From contig CAZSVI010000070.1 of assembly GCA_964610205.1 (NCBI GenBank), positions 1-19,892 of the forward strand: 19,892 bases of DNA, in the 5' to 3' direction. How positions within the stretch are numbered: position 1 is the first letter of the stretch; the number at the start of each line of letters is the position of its first letter. Both the position numbers and the translations under genes were made by a program. This document shows, piece by piece, positions 1-7,770 of this stretch. The notes under the pieces are model-generated. The model was not told the origin of the DNA. It saw only the letters and a list, made by a program, of their open reading frames with translations, and made no database searches. Source of the stretch: CAZSVI01 sp964610205 (lineage in GTDB: Bacteria; Bacillota; Clostridia; DSM-8532).

Positions 1-1352
1 AGGATGGACAGAAGGTAATAACAGTATCGGACGGCACCTATGAAAAAAACATGAATACCGGGCAAAGCAATAAAACACAACCGGTACGCACGATGAATTC
101 CAATCAGATGGAGCAGGCTGCGGGAAGTTCCGAATCCTTTGGTAAAACAGCAGAACTGACGCTTGAAGAGAATTTGCCGGAACAAAGGGAAGAACTGCAG
201 GTTTTACTGGATCAGATTATGTCGTTGCTTCAAAAACTCTCGGTAGTAATCGTTGAAGCCGAACCTGATAATGCTCCCGAAGAAAGCAGTAGTGTCTCGC
301 CGGATTTAACAGGACCGGAACAACTTCTGGAAACTAAACTTTCGGATCTTATGAAACTGGCGGAAGGCCTTGAAGGAACAAAAACCTCGGAACATACCGG
401 GAATTTCATGCACAAACTTCAACAGCTGCTTGGAGAAGATGCTTTTGAAAGCATTGTTCAAAATGAAGGGCAGGTTTCTGTTAAGACAGTAACTACTCTT
501 CAGAATCTGATCCGGAAAATGCTTCAGGAAACCGAAGACACTAAAATGTATGTAGTCAGTGAGTCCATAAGGGAAATAGTAATACCTGCTGTAAATGCTC
601 AAAGGGCTGAGTCTGTGACGGATAATGAAGATATGCCCGGCGGCGTTGAGGAAACATTGGATCCGACTGCTGACAGTAAGAGTTCCGCAGAAGTAAATGG
701 ACAGAGCAAATCCTCCGGAGAGCCAATGGATGGATCAGCCGGCAGAACTCGGGATGATCTGAAACAGGATGATATGATTCCTGATCAAACTACCCGGGAA
801 AGAATGGGATTGGTTCCTGAACATCAATCAGAGTCGGTTTCCGCTGAGAATTACGAAAAGGCAGTCAGTACCGAAACGGTTATTTCCGGTGCGTTTAAGG
901 AGTCTGTTATTCCAAGGTCGTCAATAATACAGCAGGTAGTTGAAAAAGCTGAAACACTTACAGGTGAAAACAAGTCAGAAATAGTAGTGCAGCTTAAACC
1001 TGAAAGTCTTGGCAAGATTTCACTGAGGGTGATTCATGAGCGCGGCGAAATTATGGCAAAATTTGTGGCCGAAAACGAGCAGGTAAGGGCGATTTTGGAA
1101 AGCAATATGCAGCATTTGAAGGATTCACTTGAAAAAAGCGGGATAACAATTCAGAACCTCTCGGTATCTGTCGGCCAGCACGGACAGCGACAGGCCGGTG
1201 ATGACAACGGGCAAAACGGAAAAACCGGAGAACGAAGGCCTGTTATACCTGATGCCGCCGTTGTGGGAAATGTACACCAGACATACAGGATTAGAGGTTT
1301 TGAAGGAGCATCGATACAGAACGAAGGAGCCAGAATCAATCTTACAGCGTAA
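1..1352 (+). CDS. fliK: Flagellar hook-length control protein FliK (5' partial)
   Basis: FliK is a secreted ruler that sets hook length and triggers the export switch through FlhB. The reading frame is open to the window edge (first full codon at 3), and the ATG at 51 has no ribosome binding site, so the true start probably lies upstream. Counting from that ATG, residues 1-290 are low-complexity, acidic and Ser/Glu/Gln-rich, as usual for the variable FliK body. Residues about 300-376 fit the conserved C-terminal hook-length domain (LKPESLGKISLRV, then an ENEQVRAILE segment and a SVSVG end). It is followed 15 bases later by flgD, the usual neighbour. The C-terminal domain is seen directly; the name also rests on gene order. 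Body and tail are too variable to judge truncation. Confidence 0.88.
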   Translation, partial: DGQKVITVSDGTYEKNMNTGQSNKTQPVRTMNSNQMEQAAGSSESFGKTAELTLEENLPEQREELQVLLDQIMSLLQKLSVVIVEAEPDNAPEESSSVSPDLTGPEQLLETKLSDLMKLAEGLEGTKTSEHTGNFMHKLQQLLGEDAFESIVQNEGQVSVKTVTTLQNLIRKMLQETEDTKMYVVSESIREIVIPAVNAQRAESVTDNEDMPGGVEETLDPTADSKSSAEVNGQSKSSGEPMDGSAGRTRDDLKQDDMIPDQTTRERMGLVPEHQSESVSAENYEKAVSTETVISGAFKESVIPRSSIIQQVVEKAETLTGENKSEIVVQLKPESLGKISLRVIHERGEIMAKFVAENEQVRAILESNMQHLKDSLEKSGITIQNLSVSVGQHGQRQAGDDNGQNGKTGERRPVIPDAAVVGNVHQTYRIRGFEGASIQNEGARINLTA

Positions 1353-1367
1353 AAGGGAGGTGAGAAC

Positions 1368-2393
1368 ATGGCTGAGGTAACATTCACAGATCAAAATACA
1401 ATTGAACAAATGATAGGATTATATGAAGCCTCAAAATCAAAACGTAACGTAGACAATGAACTTGGAAAGGATGCTTTCCTGCAGCTTCTGATTACACAGC
1501 TGCAGCATCAGAACCCGTTGGAGCCAATGGATGATCAGAGCTTCATAGCTCAGATAGCCCAATTCAGTTCACTGGAACAAATGCAGAATCTGAACAGTTC
1601 TTTTTCCTCAAGTATGGGGTACTCCCTGCTGGGGAAATACGTATCGGCTGTAATTGCGGATGAGGCAACCGGAAGGGCGAAATATATTGAAGGTGAGGTA
1701 TCCGGTGTTCGTTTTGATTCCGGCCAGGTTTATCTGGTAGTGAATGATGAGGATGTACCGTTGGATAAAGTATCCGCTGTTTCGGATAAGCCGATTGGTT
1801 ATCAGAGCATGGAAATTGAGCGCTACAACAGTTTGATTGGATTATTGGGCACGGTAAAGACAGTCCTGTTGGAAGACGAGTCTCCGTATACATTGGAAGG
1901 GATTGTGGCAAAAATTCAGAAAGGCGCCCATGGTATTTATACCACGTTGGATGAGGTTATTCTGAGTGTGAAAGACATACAGAAGGACGCTTTTGAAAGT
2001 GTTGAGGAATATCTTGAGGGCATGAAGGGCCAACAGGTTGTTTTCAAAGCCAAAGACGCGTCTACCGGAGAAACCGTTCAGGTTGAAGGGATTCTGAGGG
2101 ACGGTATTTATGATGAGGAGAGGGAATGCTACCATGTCATTCTTGACAATGTATCAGTTCCTGTAGCGGACATTATTTCCACCCGTAAGATAGACCTTGT
2201 TTCTACGGAGCAGCAGTTAATGACCGAAATTCTCAGAGCCTTGAGGGCAATCGAGGAAAAGATACCCGGGCTTGTCGAAGAAGGCTCGGAGGTGGATGAA
2301 CCGGAGGAGACGGACGGAGATGAAACAGAAGCTGCAGAAGAGCTTGAGGAGTCCGGTTCGGTTGGAGGTGACGGCGATGGCGATGGTATATAA
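1368..2393 (+). CDS. flgD: Flagellar hook assembly (cap) protein FlgD, with unusual repeated C-terminal part
   Basis: FlgD forms the scaffold cap on which hook subunits polymerise. The N-terminal FlgD signature is clear at residues 33-78 (GKDAFLQLLITQLQHQNPL, then FIAQIAQFSSLEQMQN). The start ATG at 1368 has a GGGAGGTG ribosome site just upstream. The protein is 341 residues, longer than the roughly 140-230 common in the family. Three similar segments follow the N-domain (about 87-139, 159-206, 219-272), each with a G-x-x-V opening, a central EG(E/I)(V/L) and a Y...D-V...(V/D) end. They resemble the small Tudor-like module of FlgD, and no typical FlgD Ig-like domain is evident. Residues 304-341 form a very acidic Glu/Asp/Gly tail. 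The last 17 bases overlap the next gene, which suggests translational coupling. Confidence 0.92.
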   Translation: MAEVTFTDQNTIEQMIGLYEASKSKRNVDNELGKDAFLQLLITQLQHQNPLEPMDDQSFIAQIAQFSSLEQMQNLNSSFSSSMGYSLLGKYVSAVIADEATGRAKYIEGEVSGVRFDSGQVYLVVNDEDVPLDKVSAVSDKPIGYQSMEIERYNSLIGLLGTVKTVLLEDESPYTLEGIVAKIQKGAHGIYTTLDEVILSVKDIQKDAFESVEEYLEGMKGQQVVFKAKDASTGETVQVEGILRDGIYDEERECYHVILDNVSVPVADIISTRKIDLVSTEQQLMTEILRALRAIEEKIPGLVEEGSEVDEPEETDGDETEAAEELEESGSVGGDGDGDGI

Positions 2394-2769
2394 CAACAGG
2401 CCTGTTTCAGGAATGCCCGCTGTAAAAGCACAGGGAGAGGTTCAAAGGAAACATAGTGTACGGCAAACAGGAGATTTCGCGGATATTCTGCGGGGAAAGC
2501 TTGGCGCCGGACAGGATTTGAAAATCTCAAAGCATGCGCAGCTAAGGATGGAAACGCGGAATCTGAACCTTACCGATTCTCAGCGGACAAAGCTTTCAGA
2601 AGCGGTTGACAGGGCTGAGGCAAAGGGCGTGAAGGAAACCCTGGTGGTTATGGACAGGATGGCCTTTGTTATAAATGTAAGGAATCGCATGGTTATTACT
2701 GCTTTAAACAGCGGTGAAATGAAGGAAAATGTCTTTACCAATATTGACGGAGCGGTTTTTGCCGATTGA
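2377..2769 (+). CDS. Small flagellar operon protein (TIGR02530-like)
   Basis: This 130-residue protein sits between flgD and flgE, where Firmicutes carry the conserved 'flagellar operon protein' family. The frame is open further upstream, but I chose ATG 2377 because GGAGGTG at 2364-2370 lies six bases before it. The residues upstream of it are Arg/Lys-rich and look like flgD read in the wrong frame. The body contains ISKHAQLRMETRNLNLTDSQ, then a helical EAVDRAEAKGVKETLV segment and an MVITALNS-type C-terminal strand, which match my memory of this family. No signal peptide or membrane segment is visible. Its function is not established; gene position suggests a role in hook assembly or export. 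It is coupled to flgD by a 17-bp overlap. Confidence 0.8.
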   Translation: MAMVYNNRPVSGMPAVKAQGEVQRKHSVRQTGDFADILRGKLGAGQDLKISKHAQLRMETRNLNLTDSQRTKLSEAVDRAEAKGVKETLVVMDRMAFVINVRNRMVITALNSGEMKENVFTNIDGAVFAD

Positions 2770-2785
2770 CCGTCAGCCTGTTTAT

Positions 2786-2812
2786 TAATGTTCAATAAAG
2801 AATGACCGATAA
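2786..2812 (+). promoter_or_regulatory. Possible sigma-28/SigD-type promoter before flgE
   Basis: TAAT at 2786-2789 is followed after 15 bases by ACCGATAA at 2805-2812. That is one mismatch in each box from the SigD-type consensus TAAA-N15-GCCGATAA. It would give flgE a promoter inside the operon. This is a pattern match only. Confidence 0.3.
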
Positions 2813-2830
2813 TAAGAATAAGGGGTTATA

Positions 2831-2854
2831 CAGCCGGACCCTTTCGGGAGGCTG
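2831..2854 (+). promoter_or_regulatory. Hairpin in the flgE leader
   Basis: CAGCC at 2831-2835 pairs with GGCTG at 2850-2854, and the inner CCC (2839-2841) and GGG (2846-2848) close a TTTC loop. A short GCCGTTTT follows, so the hairpin could act as a weak attenuator or an mRNA processing or stability element between the small flagellar protein and flgE. It ends about 50 bases before the flgE start and leaves the ribosome site free. Confidence 0.4.
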
Positions 2855-2904
2855 GCCGTTTTGGATTGACCGAAGAAACGGTAACCCGGGGAGGTTGAAT
2901 TTTT

Positions 2905-4341
2905 ATGATGAGATCCATGTTTTCAAGCGTTTCAGGCTTGAGATCACATCAGACAAAAATGGATGTAATAGGTAACAATATAGCCAATGTGAATACGGTG
3001 GGATATAAGGCCAGCCGTACCACATTTGCTGAAATATTTGCCCAAACCATGTCCGGAGCAGGAGCACCGGATCCGAACACCGGCAGGGGCGGAACAAACC
3101 CCATGCAGATAGGCCTTGGTATGAATGTAGGCGCCGTAGACACGCTGATGGGGCGCGGAAGCCTGCAGCGTACAGACAGCCCTACCGACCTGTCCATTGA
3201 AGGAGACGGATTTTTCATTGTCCGCAATGGAACGGAGGGAACACCGATGTTTACCCGCGCCGGGAATTTCGGTATAGACAAGCTGGGTAATCTGGTAACG
3301 GCACAGGGGTTGAACCTTCTTGGATGGCAGAGGTATTCCGTTGATAACGAGGGTAATTATGTATTTGATACCCAGGAGGAAATCAAACCGCTGAACCTGT
3401 ATGAGGATGAATATAATATGAACAAGCGGCTCATTGCCGCGCAGGCCACAAGCAAGGCGGTACTGTCCGGAAATCTGGACGCGACAAAAGCACCGGTGGG
3501 AGGAACCAGTGATAGTGCTGTTAATGGCGCGACACTTGACCAAATTCCGGATACCGGTTCCCCGGGGGACGGTATACCGGACGATGGGGCAGGAAACGAC
3601 TTCGAGCCGCACTTCATTGTACCGTTAACAGTATACGATAAGCTCGGAAATGAATACAAGCTGAATGTACGGTTCTGGAAGAACATGACCGGTGAGATAA
3701 CAGTTGGATCGGATACAGTTAGAACCACATCCTGGTATTATGCCGTAACCGGCAGTGATGATGTTGAGTTTGACGGCGCCGCAACAGGGTATATCCGTTT
3801 TGACGGCAACGGAAAAATTGTAACCGATGACGGTGGGTTTGACACCAGGCAGACGGTTATTGTCCAGCCCGGTTTAAGTGTTGGGACCGATGAGTTTGAG
3901 TTTGAACTGAATTTTGAAAAACTGTCCATGTTTGCCGATGACAGCTCGGTGAAGCCCACCCAGGTGGACGGGTATCCGCCGGGAACTCTGGTCACCTTCA
4001 GTATAGGCAATGATGGGATTCTTACCGGGGTATACAGCAATGGCCGCCAGCAGCCTCTTGGCATGGTTGGGCTGGCTGTGTTCGACAACGCGGCGGGCCT
4101 TCAGAAGGCAGGCTCAAACCTGTTCCTGCCCACATCCAACTCCGGGGATTTCAACAGGGCATATAAACCCGGCACAGAAGGAGCAGGCAGCCTGAATCCG
4201 GGAACACTGGAAATGTCCAATGTGGACCTGGCGCAGCAGTTTACCGAAATGATAGTAACGCAGCGCGGCTTCCAGGCAAACAGCAGGGTTATGACAACCT
4301 CTGACGAGATTCTGCAGGAGCTTGCCAATATGAAGCGGTAG
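2905..4341 (+). CDS. flgE: Flagellar hook protein FlgE
   Basis: FlgE polymerises into the hook, the universal joint outside the cell. The 478-residue length is typical for a hook protein with extra outer domains and too long for the rod proteins FlgF or FlgG. The N-terminus carries the axial-protein signature (GNNIANVNTVGYKASR at about residues 23-38). The C-terminus carries the matching helical end (SNVDLAQQFTEMIVTQRGFQ, then ANSRVMTTSDEIL). The middle is rich in Gly, Asp and Thr, as in the FlaE-type D2 domain. GGGGAGG at about 2888-2894 serves the start; ATG 2905 and ATG 2908 are both usable. No signal peptide is present, as expected for a type III export substrate. It follows the hook cap gene, and export depends on the gate encoded further down. 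Confidence 0.95.
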   Translation: MMRSMFSSVSGLRSHQTKMDVIGNNIANVNTVGYKASRTTFAEIFAQTMSGAGAPDPNTGRGGTNPMQIGLGMNVGAVDTLMGRGSLQRTDSPTDLSIEGDGFFIVRNGTEGTPMFTRAGNFGIDKLGNLVTAQGLNLLGWQRYSVDNEGNYVFDTQEEIKPLNLYEDEYNMNKRLIAAQATSKAVLSGNLDATKAPVGGTSDSAVNGATLDQIPDTGSPGDGIPDDGAGNDFEPHFIVPLTVYDKLGNEYKLNVRFWKNMTGEITVGSDTVRTTSWYYAVTGSDDVEFDGAATGYIRFDGNGKIVTDDGGFDTRQTVIVQPGLSVGTDEFEFELNFEKLSMFADDSSVKPTQVDGYPPGTLVTFSIGNDGILTGVYSNGRQQPLGMVGLAVFDNAAGLQKAGSNLFLPTSNSGDFNRAYKPGTEGAGSLNPGTLEMSNVDLAQQFTEMIVTQRGFQANSRVMTTSDEILQELANMKR

Positions 4342-4394
4342 TTTTAAAAGCATAAAGTATTAGGCAGGATCCTTGTTGATTGGAATTGATAAAG

Positions 4395-4428
4395 GAAAAC
4401 CGGCTGCCGGAAACCGGTACCGGTTTTC
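4395..4428 (+). repeat. Nested inverted repeat between flgE and swrD
   Basis: GAAAACCGG (4395-4403) and CCGGTTTTC (4420-4428) form a perfect 9-bp stem. Inside it CCGG-AAA-CCGG (4407-4417) can form a second small hairpin. The 3' arm ends in TTTTCTT, so it may act as a weak terminator or attenuator that lowers expression after the abundant hook protein. It is the main content of the 138-bp gap. Confidence 0.45.
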
Positions 4429-4479
4429 TTCAACCATCCATGAGGAATATTGAAATAAGTCGGGAAAAGTGGTGATAGC

Positions 4480-4677
4480 ATGATCGAGGTGACCCGTTTT
4501 AATAAGAAAACTTTCATTTTGAATTGCGAATGGATTGAATCTGTTGAAGCTACACCCGATACCGTGATTACCCTTACAAACGGGAAAAAATACGTAGTAA
4601 CTGAAAAAGTTGATGAAATTATTCAAAAGGTGGTAGAATATAAGCAAAAAGTTTTTTTCCATGTTTTATCACCCTAG
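4480..4677 (+). CDS. swrD: SwrD/FlbD family flagellar motor-associated protein
   Basis: This 65-residue protein opens MIEVTRFNKKTFILN and contains the family's ITLTNGKKYVV strand pair and a closing helix (VDEIIQKVVEYK). That fits the FlbD family, called SwrD (YlzI) in Bacillus subtilis. There it sits directly after flgE, as here, and is reported to raise flagellar motor power for swarming. No signal or membrane segment is visible. The start ATG 4480 is preceded by a weak purine-rich GTGGTGAT stretch rather than a strong ribosome site, so translation may be modest. In several Clostridia motA and motB come next; here a 150-bp gap and fliL follow. Confidence 0.88.
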   Translation: MIEVTRFNKKTFILNCEWIESVEATPDTVITLTNGKKYVVTEKVDEIIQKVVEYKQKVFFHVLSP

Positions 4678-4739
4678 TGTTTAATCACCTATTATTATTT
4701 ATTTAGAGAATCATCAAGGGGTTGCAAAGTTATTTTAAG

Positions 4740-4786
4740 TATTTGCGGTAAAGCCTTCGCTGTCGATAAATTTAAGGTCGCAAATA
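4740..4786 (+). repeat. Inverted repeat in the swrD-fliL gap
   Basis: TATTTGCG (4740-4747) and CGCAAATA (4779-4786) are perfect 8-bp complements, with inner CCTT (4754-4757) and AAGG (4774-4777) that can extend the structure. The left arm belongs to a 14-base word, TATTTGCGGTAAAG, that recurs at 5425-5438 before fliM. A leader RNA structure or a protein site is possible; neither is shown. Confidence 0.4.
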
Positions 4787-4827
4787 GTGTTGTGTCCGGG
4801 TATTTTGCAGGATGAGAGGTGTGCTGT

Positions 4828-5352
4828 TTGGAAGGAAAAAGTATTTACACAATTCTTTTAGCGATAATTGCCGTATTAACATTGGCATTGGCAGTGTTAA
4901 TCATATTCCTGTTTGTTTCGTATAATCCAAACAATCAGGCAACGGTTGGTACACAGCCCGATACGGCTATGAATGAGAGGGTTGTTCCTGATGATGAAAT
5001 GATAGAATTCAAGCTGTTTAACGGCGAGGACAAGTTGTTCGCGTTAAAAGCCGAACCGCAGAATCCTGAAGCAATCATTATGGTATCGGTTTCCATAAAG
5101 TGTGATGTTGGTCCGAAGAGAAAACAGGAGACCTACATAACAAACCTTGTTACAGTTTCATATATCAGTGAATTGGAAGAGGCGGTGGGGGATTATTTTG
5201 CCGATATGACCCTTACGGAAGCAAAACAACTGGAAACCAGATATAAGGCAAGAGATGATCTTATGAATATTTTTAATGATATTTTGAATGCCAATAAGAA
5301 GCCCAAGGAAAAGATGGTATACAGGGTAACCCTGCAGATGTTCCCACAATAA
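4828..5352 (+). CDS. fliL: Flagellar basal body-associated protein FliL
   Basis: FliL is a single-pass membrane protein that surrounds the stator and supports torque. Residues about 6-30 form one strongly hydrophobic segment (YTILLAIIAVLTLALAVLII), followed by a polar linker and an outer domain of mixed strands and helices ending VTLQMFPQ. I place the start at TTG 4828, because AGAGGTG at 4815-4821 is six bases upstream, giving 174 residues; GTG 4819 (177 residues) is the alternative. Sequence similarity to FliL is modest to my eye. The call rests mainly on topology, length and its place just before fliM, which is the rule in this locus. Its outer domain would sit between membrane and wall. 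Confidence 0.82.
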   Translation: MEGKSIYTILLAIIAVLTLALAVLIIFLFVSYNPNNQATVGTQPDTAMNERVVPDDEMIEFKLFNGEDKLFALKAEPQNPEAIIMVSVSIKCDVGPKRKQETYITNLVTVSYISELEEAVGDYFADMTLTEAKQLETRYKARDDLMNIFNDILNANKKPKEKMVYRVTLQMFPQ

Positions 5353-5453
5353 GGGAATAAGTTGGTCACTGTACTTGGTTTGTTAAGATGCAATTGCAAG
5401 CAATTGTAAGAATAAACCTGTGTATATTTGCGGTAAAGGGGGGACAAGCAGCC

Positions 5454-6440
5454 GTGGGGGATATACTGTCCCAGAATGAAATTGATGATCTGCTGGCCCA
5501 ATTAGGCACCGGCGAGATCAATGTTCAGGAATTTAAAAGAGATACTGCCGAGAAGAAGATTAAGGAGCACGATTTTAAAAGGCCCAGTAAATTTGCGAAG
5601 GACCATTTAAGAACCATGCAGATAATTCATGAGAATTATGCCAGGCTGATTACAAACTTCCTGTCAGGTTATTTAAGAACGCTGGTTCAGGTAGATGTGA
5701 TATCAATGGAGGCCCTGCAATACTCCGAGTTCACTAACTCCATCGCAAACCCGGCTGTTCTGGCTATTATAAATTTCAATCCCCTTCCCGGTAGTATTAT
5801 CTTTGACTTTTCACCAGCTATTTCCTATGCGTTAATTGAAAGGATTCTTGGTGGTAAAGGCAATGGAATTGAAAAAATACGCGGGTTCACTGAAATTGAA
5901 ATTGCCATTCTGATGAGGATTATCTCTCAAATGCTGATATATATGCGGGAACCATGGGAAAATGTAACTCAGCTCAGGCCGTCCCTGGACAGAATTGAAA
6001 CAAACGCTCAGTTCGCGCAGATTATGAATCCGACTGAAATGGTTGCCCTTGTCACTTTCCAGGCAAAAATCGGAGAAGTGGAAGGTTTGATGAATCTGTG
6101 CATACCTCATATGGTAGTAGAGCCTGTGATGTCGAAGCTAAGCACAAAAATTTGGTTTTCGATGATTGAAAAAGGCACTACGGAGGAAACAAAAAGGTCT
6201 ATTGAAATGAAGGTTGAAGAGACCCGGGTTCCTGTTATTGCCGTACTTGGAAAAACACAGTTGACAGTATCGGAATTTCTGCAATTGCAGACCGGAGACG
6301 TGTTGTCATTGGACATCTCTGTAGATGGTGACATGGAAATTATGGTAGGAGAATTACACAAATTTAACGCAAAACCCGGTGTTAAAAATAAAAAAGCAGC
6401 GGTAAAAATATCACAGGTGGTCAGAAGGGAGGATGAGTAA
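5454..6440 (+). CDS. fliM: Flagellar motor switch protein FliM
   Basis: FliM links phosphorylated CheY to the rotor. The frame is open upstream to an ATG at 5388, but family members begin M-G-D-(I/V)-L-S-Q, so I start at GTG 5454; GGGGGG at 5438-5443 lies ten bases before it. This gives 328 residues, the normal length. Residues 4-14 (ILSQNEIDDLL) are the CheY-P binding peptide. The middle is the CheC-like domain, including the conserved GSIIFDFSPAISYALIERIL stretch. Residues about 255-322 form the C-terminal SpoA domain (VPVIAVLGKTQLTVSEFLQL and following). The stop codon directly abuts the fliY start, so the two switch subunits are almost certainly translated together. Confidence 0.96.
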   Translation: MGDILSQNEIDDLLAQLGTGEINVQEFKRDTAEKKIKEHDFKRPSKFAKDHLRTMQIIHENYARLITNFLSGYLRTLVQVDVISMEALQYSEFTNSIANPAVLAIINFNPLPGSIIFDFSPAISYALIERILGGKGNGIEKIRGFTEIEIAILMRIISQMLIYMREPWENVTQLRPSLDRIETNAQFAQIMNPTEMVALVTFQAKIGEVEGLMNLCIPHMVVEPVMSKLSTKIWFSMIEKGTTEETKRSIEMKVEETRVPVIAVLGKTQLTVSEFLQLQTGDVLSLDISVDGDMEIMVGELHKFNAKPGVKNKKAAVKISQVVRREDE

Positions 6441-7619
6441 ATGGGCGACATGCTTTCTCAGGCAGAAATAGATGCTTTATTAAGTGGGGCGTTAAGTATG
6501 GACGATGACTCTGAAGCTCAGGAACCCGAAGAGGGAGATGTTCTTACCCCGCAGGAAATAGATGCTCTGGGTGAAATTGGCAATATAAGCATGGGTACTT
6601 CTGCAACCACCCTATATACGTTATTGGGACAGAAGGTTATGATAACTACCCCAAAAGTATCCGTTGCCACGTGGGAGGAGCTTTCCAGGCAATATCCGGA
6701 ACCTTATGTTGCGGTTAAGGTTCAGTATACAAATGGACTTACCGGAGCGAACCTGCTGATTATGCAGGAGCCTGATGTTAAGATTATAACTGACTTGATG
6801 ATGGGCGGAGACGGTAAGATTGAGCTTGATACAGAGTTGTCGGAACTGCATTTAAGCGCAATAAGTGAGGCAATGAACCAGATGGTTGGTTCAGCTGCGA
6901 CTTCACTGTCGTCAATGTTTGACAAAAGGGTCGATATTTCACCACCGGAATCATTGCTTATACATTTTGCGGAAGATAGCGGGAAGGTTCAGTTTGAGGA
7001 AGGGAAAAAGATTGTAAAGGTGGCATTTTCCTTAATAGTCGGTGATCTTATTGACAGTCAGATAATGCAGCTTATACCCATATCCTTCGCAAAAGAACTG
7101 GTTGCAAATCTATTAAGGACCCAGGAGTCCAAGCCCGTTATCGATCAGGTTAAACCTGTTCAGCCACCCCCACAGCAGCAAAAGCCTTTTTCCGATCAGC
7201 CTCCCGCAAACAACAATCCGCAGCATGTTCCGCCTCCGCAGCAACAGCCCGGACAGCCTTATGGACCATACGGAAATCCACAGCCGCCTTATCCGCAGCA
7301 CCCGCAAAATCCTATCAATGTGCAACCGGCACAGTTTCAGTCTTTTGATGCGGCAGGGCAGGCTTTTGAAATTCAAAATATTGGACTTCTTATGGATGTG
7401 CCGCTGCAGATAACAGTTGAGTTGGGAAGAACCAGTAAAAAAATAAAAGAGATTCTTGAATTTGGGCAGGGTTCCATTATTGAACTGGATAAACTGGCAG
7501 GTGAACCGGTGGATATTCTTGTGAACGGGAAGAATATCGCAAAAGGTGAAGTAGTGGTAATTGATGAAAGTTTTGGAGTCAGGATTACCGACATCATACA
7601 TCCTTCAAAAAGACTTTGA
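6441..7619 (+). CDS. fliY: Flagellar switch protein and CheY-P phosphatase FliY
   Basis: FliY replaces or joins FliN in the switch ring of Firmicutes and also removes phosphate from CheY-P. Residues 4-16 carry a FliM-like CheY-P binding peptide (MLSQAEIDALLSG). The CheC-type domain has both phosphatase sites of pattern (D/S)xxxExxN-x22-P intact: D41, E45, N48, P71 and S139, E143, N146, P169. Residues about 235-300 are a linker rich in Pro, Gln and Asn. Residues about 315-385 are the FliN-type SpoA domain (VPLQITVELGRTSKKIKEIL). The ribosome site GGGAGG lies in the end of fliM. At 392 residues it is near the usual FliY length. cheY follows, which fits a local switch and signal-removal module. 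Confidence 0.96.
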   Translation: MGDMLSQAEIDALLSGALSMDDDSEAQEPEEGDVLTPQEIDALGEIGNISMGTSATTLYTLLGQKVMITTPKVSVATWEELSRQYPEPYVAVKVQYTNGLTGANLLIMQEPDVKIITDLMMGGDGKIELDTELSELHLSAISEAMNQMVGSAATSLSSMFDKRVDISPPESLLIHFAEDSGKVQFEEGKKIVKVAFSLIVGDLIDSQIMQLIPISFAKELVANLLRTQESKPVIDQVKPVQPPPQQQKPFSDQPPANNNPQHVPPPQQQPGQPYGPYGNPQPPYPQHPQNPINVQPAQFQSFDAAGQAFEIQNIGLLMDVPLQITVELGRTSKKIKEILEFGQGSIIELDKLAGEPVDILVNGKNIAKGEVVVIDESFGVRITDIIHPSKRL

Positions 7620-7710
7620 TTTACATGATAAATCATTATATAATAAGAATAATAAAAATGTTTAGGACAATGAGAACTTTTTAGAATACAAACAGGATTA
7701 ATACACTAAA

Positions 7711-7733
7711 ACCGGATTTTCCGGTATATCCGG
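7711..7733 (+). repeat. Overlapping CCGG hairpins in the cheY leader
   Basis: ACCGG-ATTTT-CCGGT (7711-7725) is a perfect 5-bp hairpin. Its right arm can instead pair with the next CCGG across TATAT (7721-7733). The two folds exclude each other. They lie 37 bases before the cheY start in a 151-bp AT-rich gap and could be an mRNA processing or stability structure. No T-tract follows directly, so it is not a good terminator. Confidence 0.3.
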
Positions 7734-7770
7734 AAGGAAGATATTTTGTGTATAAGGAGAGGTACGAAGT

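Noticed and set aside
2272..2376. Upstream ATG of the small flagellar operon protein
   Set aside because: The 35 extra residues are a basic out-of-frame reading of the acidic flgD tail; ATG 2377 has GGAGGTG at the right distance.
2944..3612. 222-residue minus-strand open frame antisense to flgE
   Set aside because: It lies fully inside flgE, has no ribosome site or recognisable domain, and follows flgE codon structure in reverse.
4735..4800. Cyclic-di-GMP (GEMM) riboswitch before fliL
   Set aside because: A flagellar location and a GC-containing inverted repeat suggested it, but the conserved core bases and tetraloop-receptor parts of GEMM RNAs are absent.
5388..5453. Upstream ATG as the fliM start
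   Set aside because: The extra 22 residues do not resemble FliM, and GTG 5454 gives the typical MGDILSQ opening with a ribosome site.
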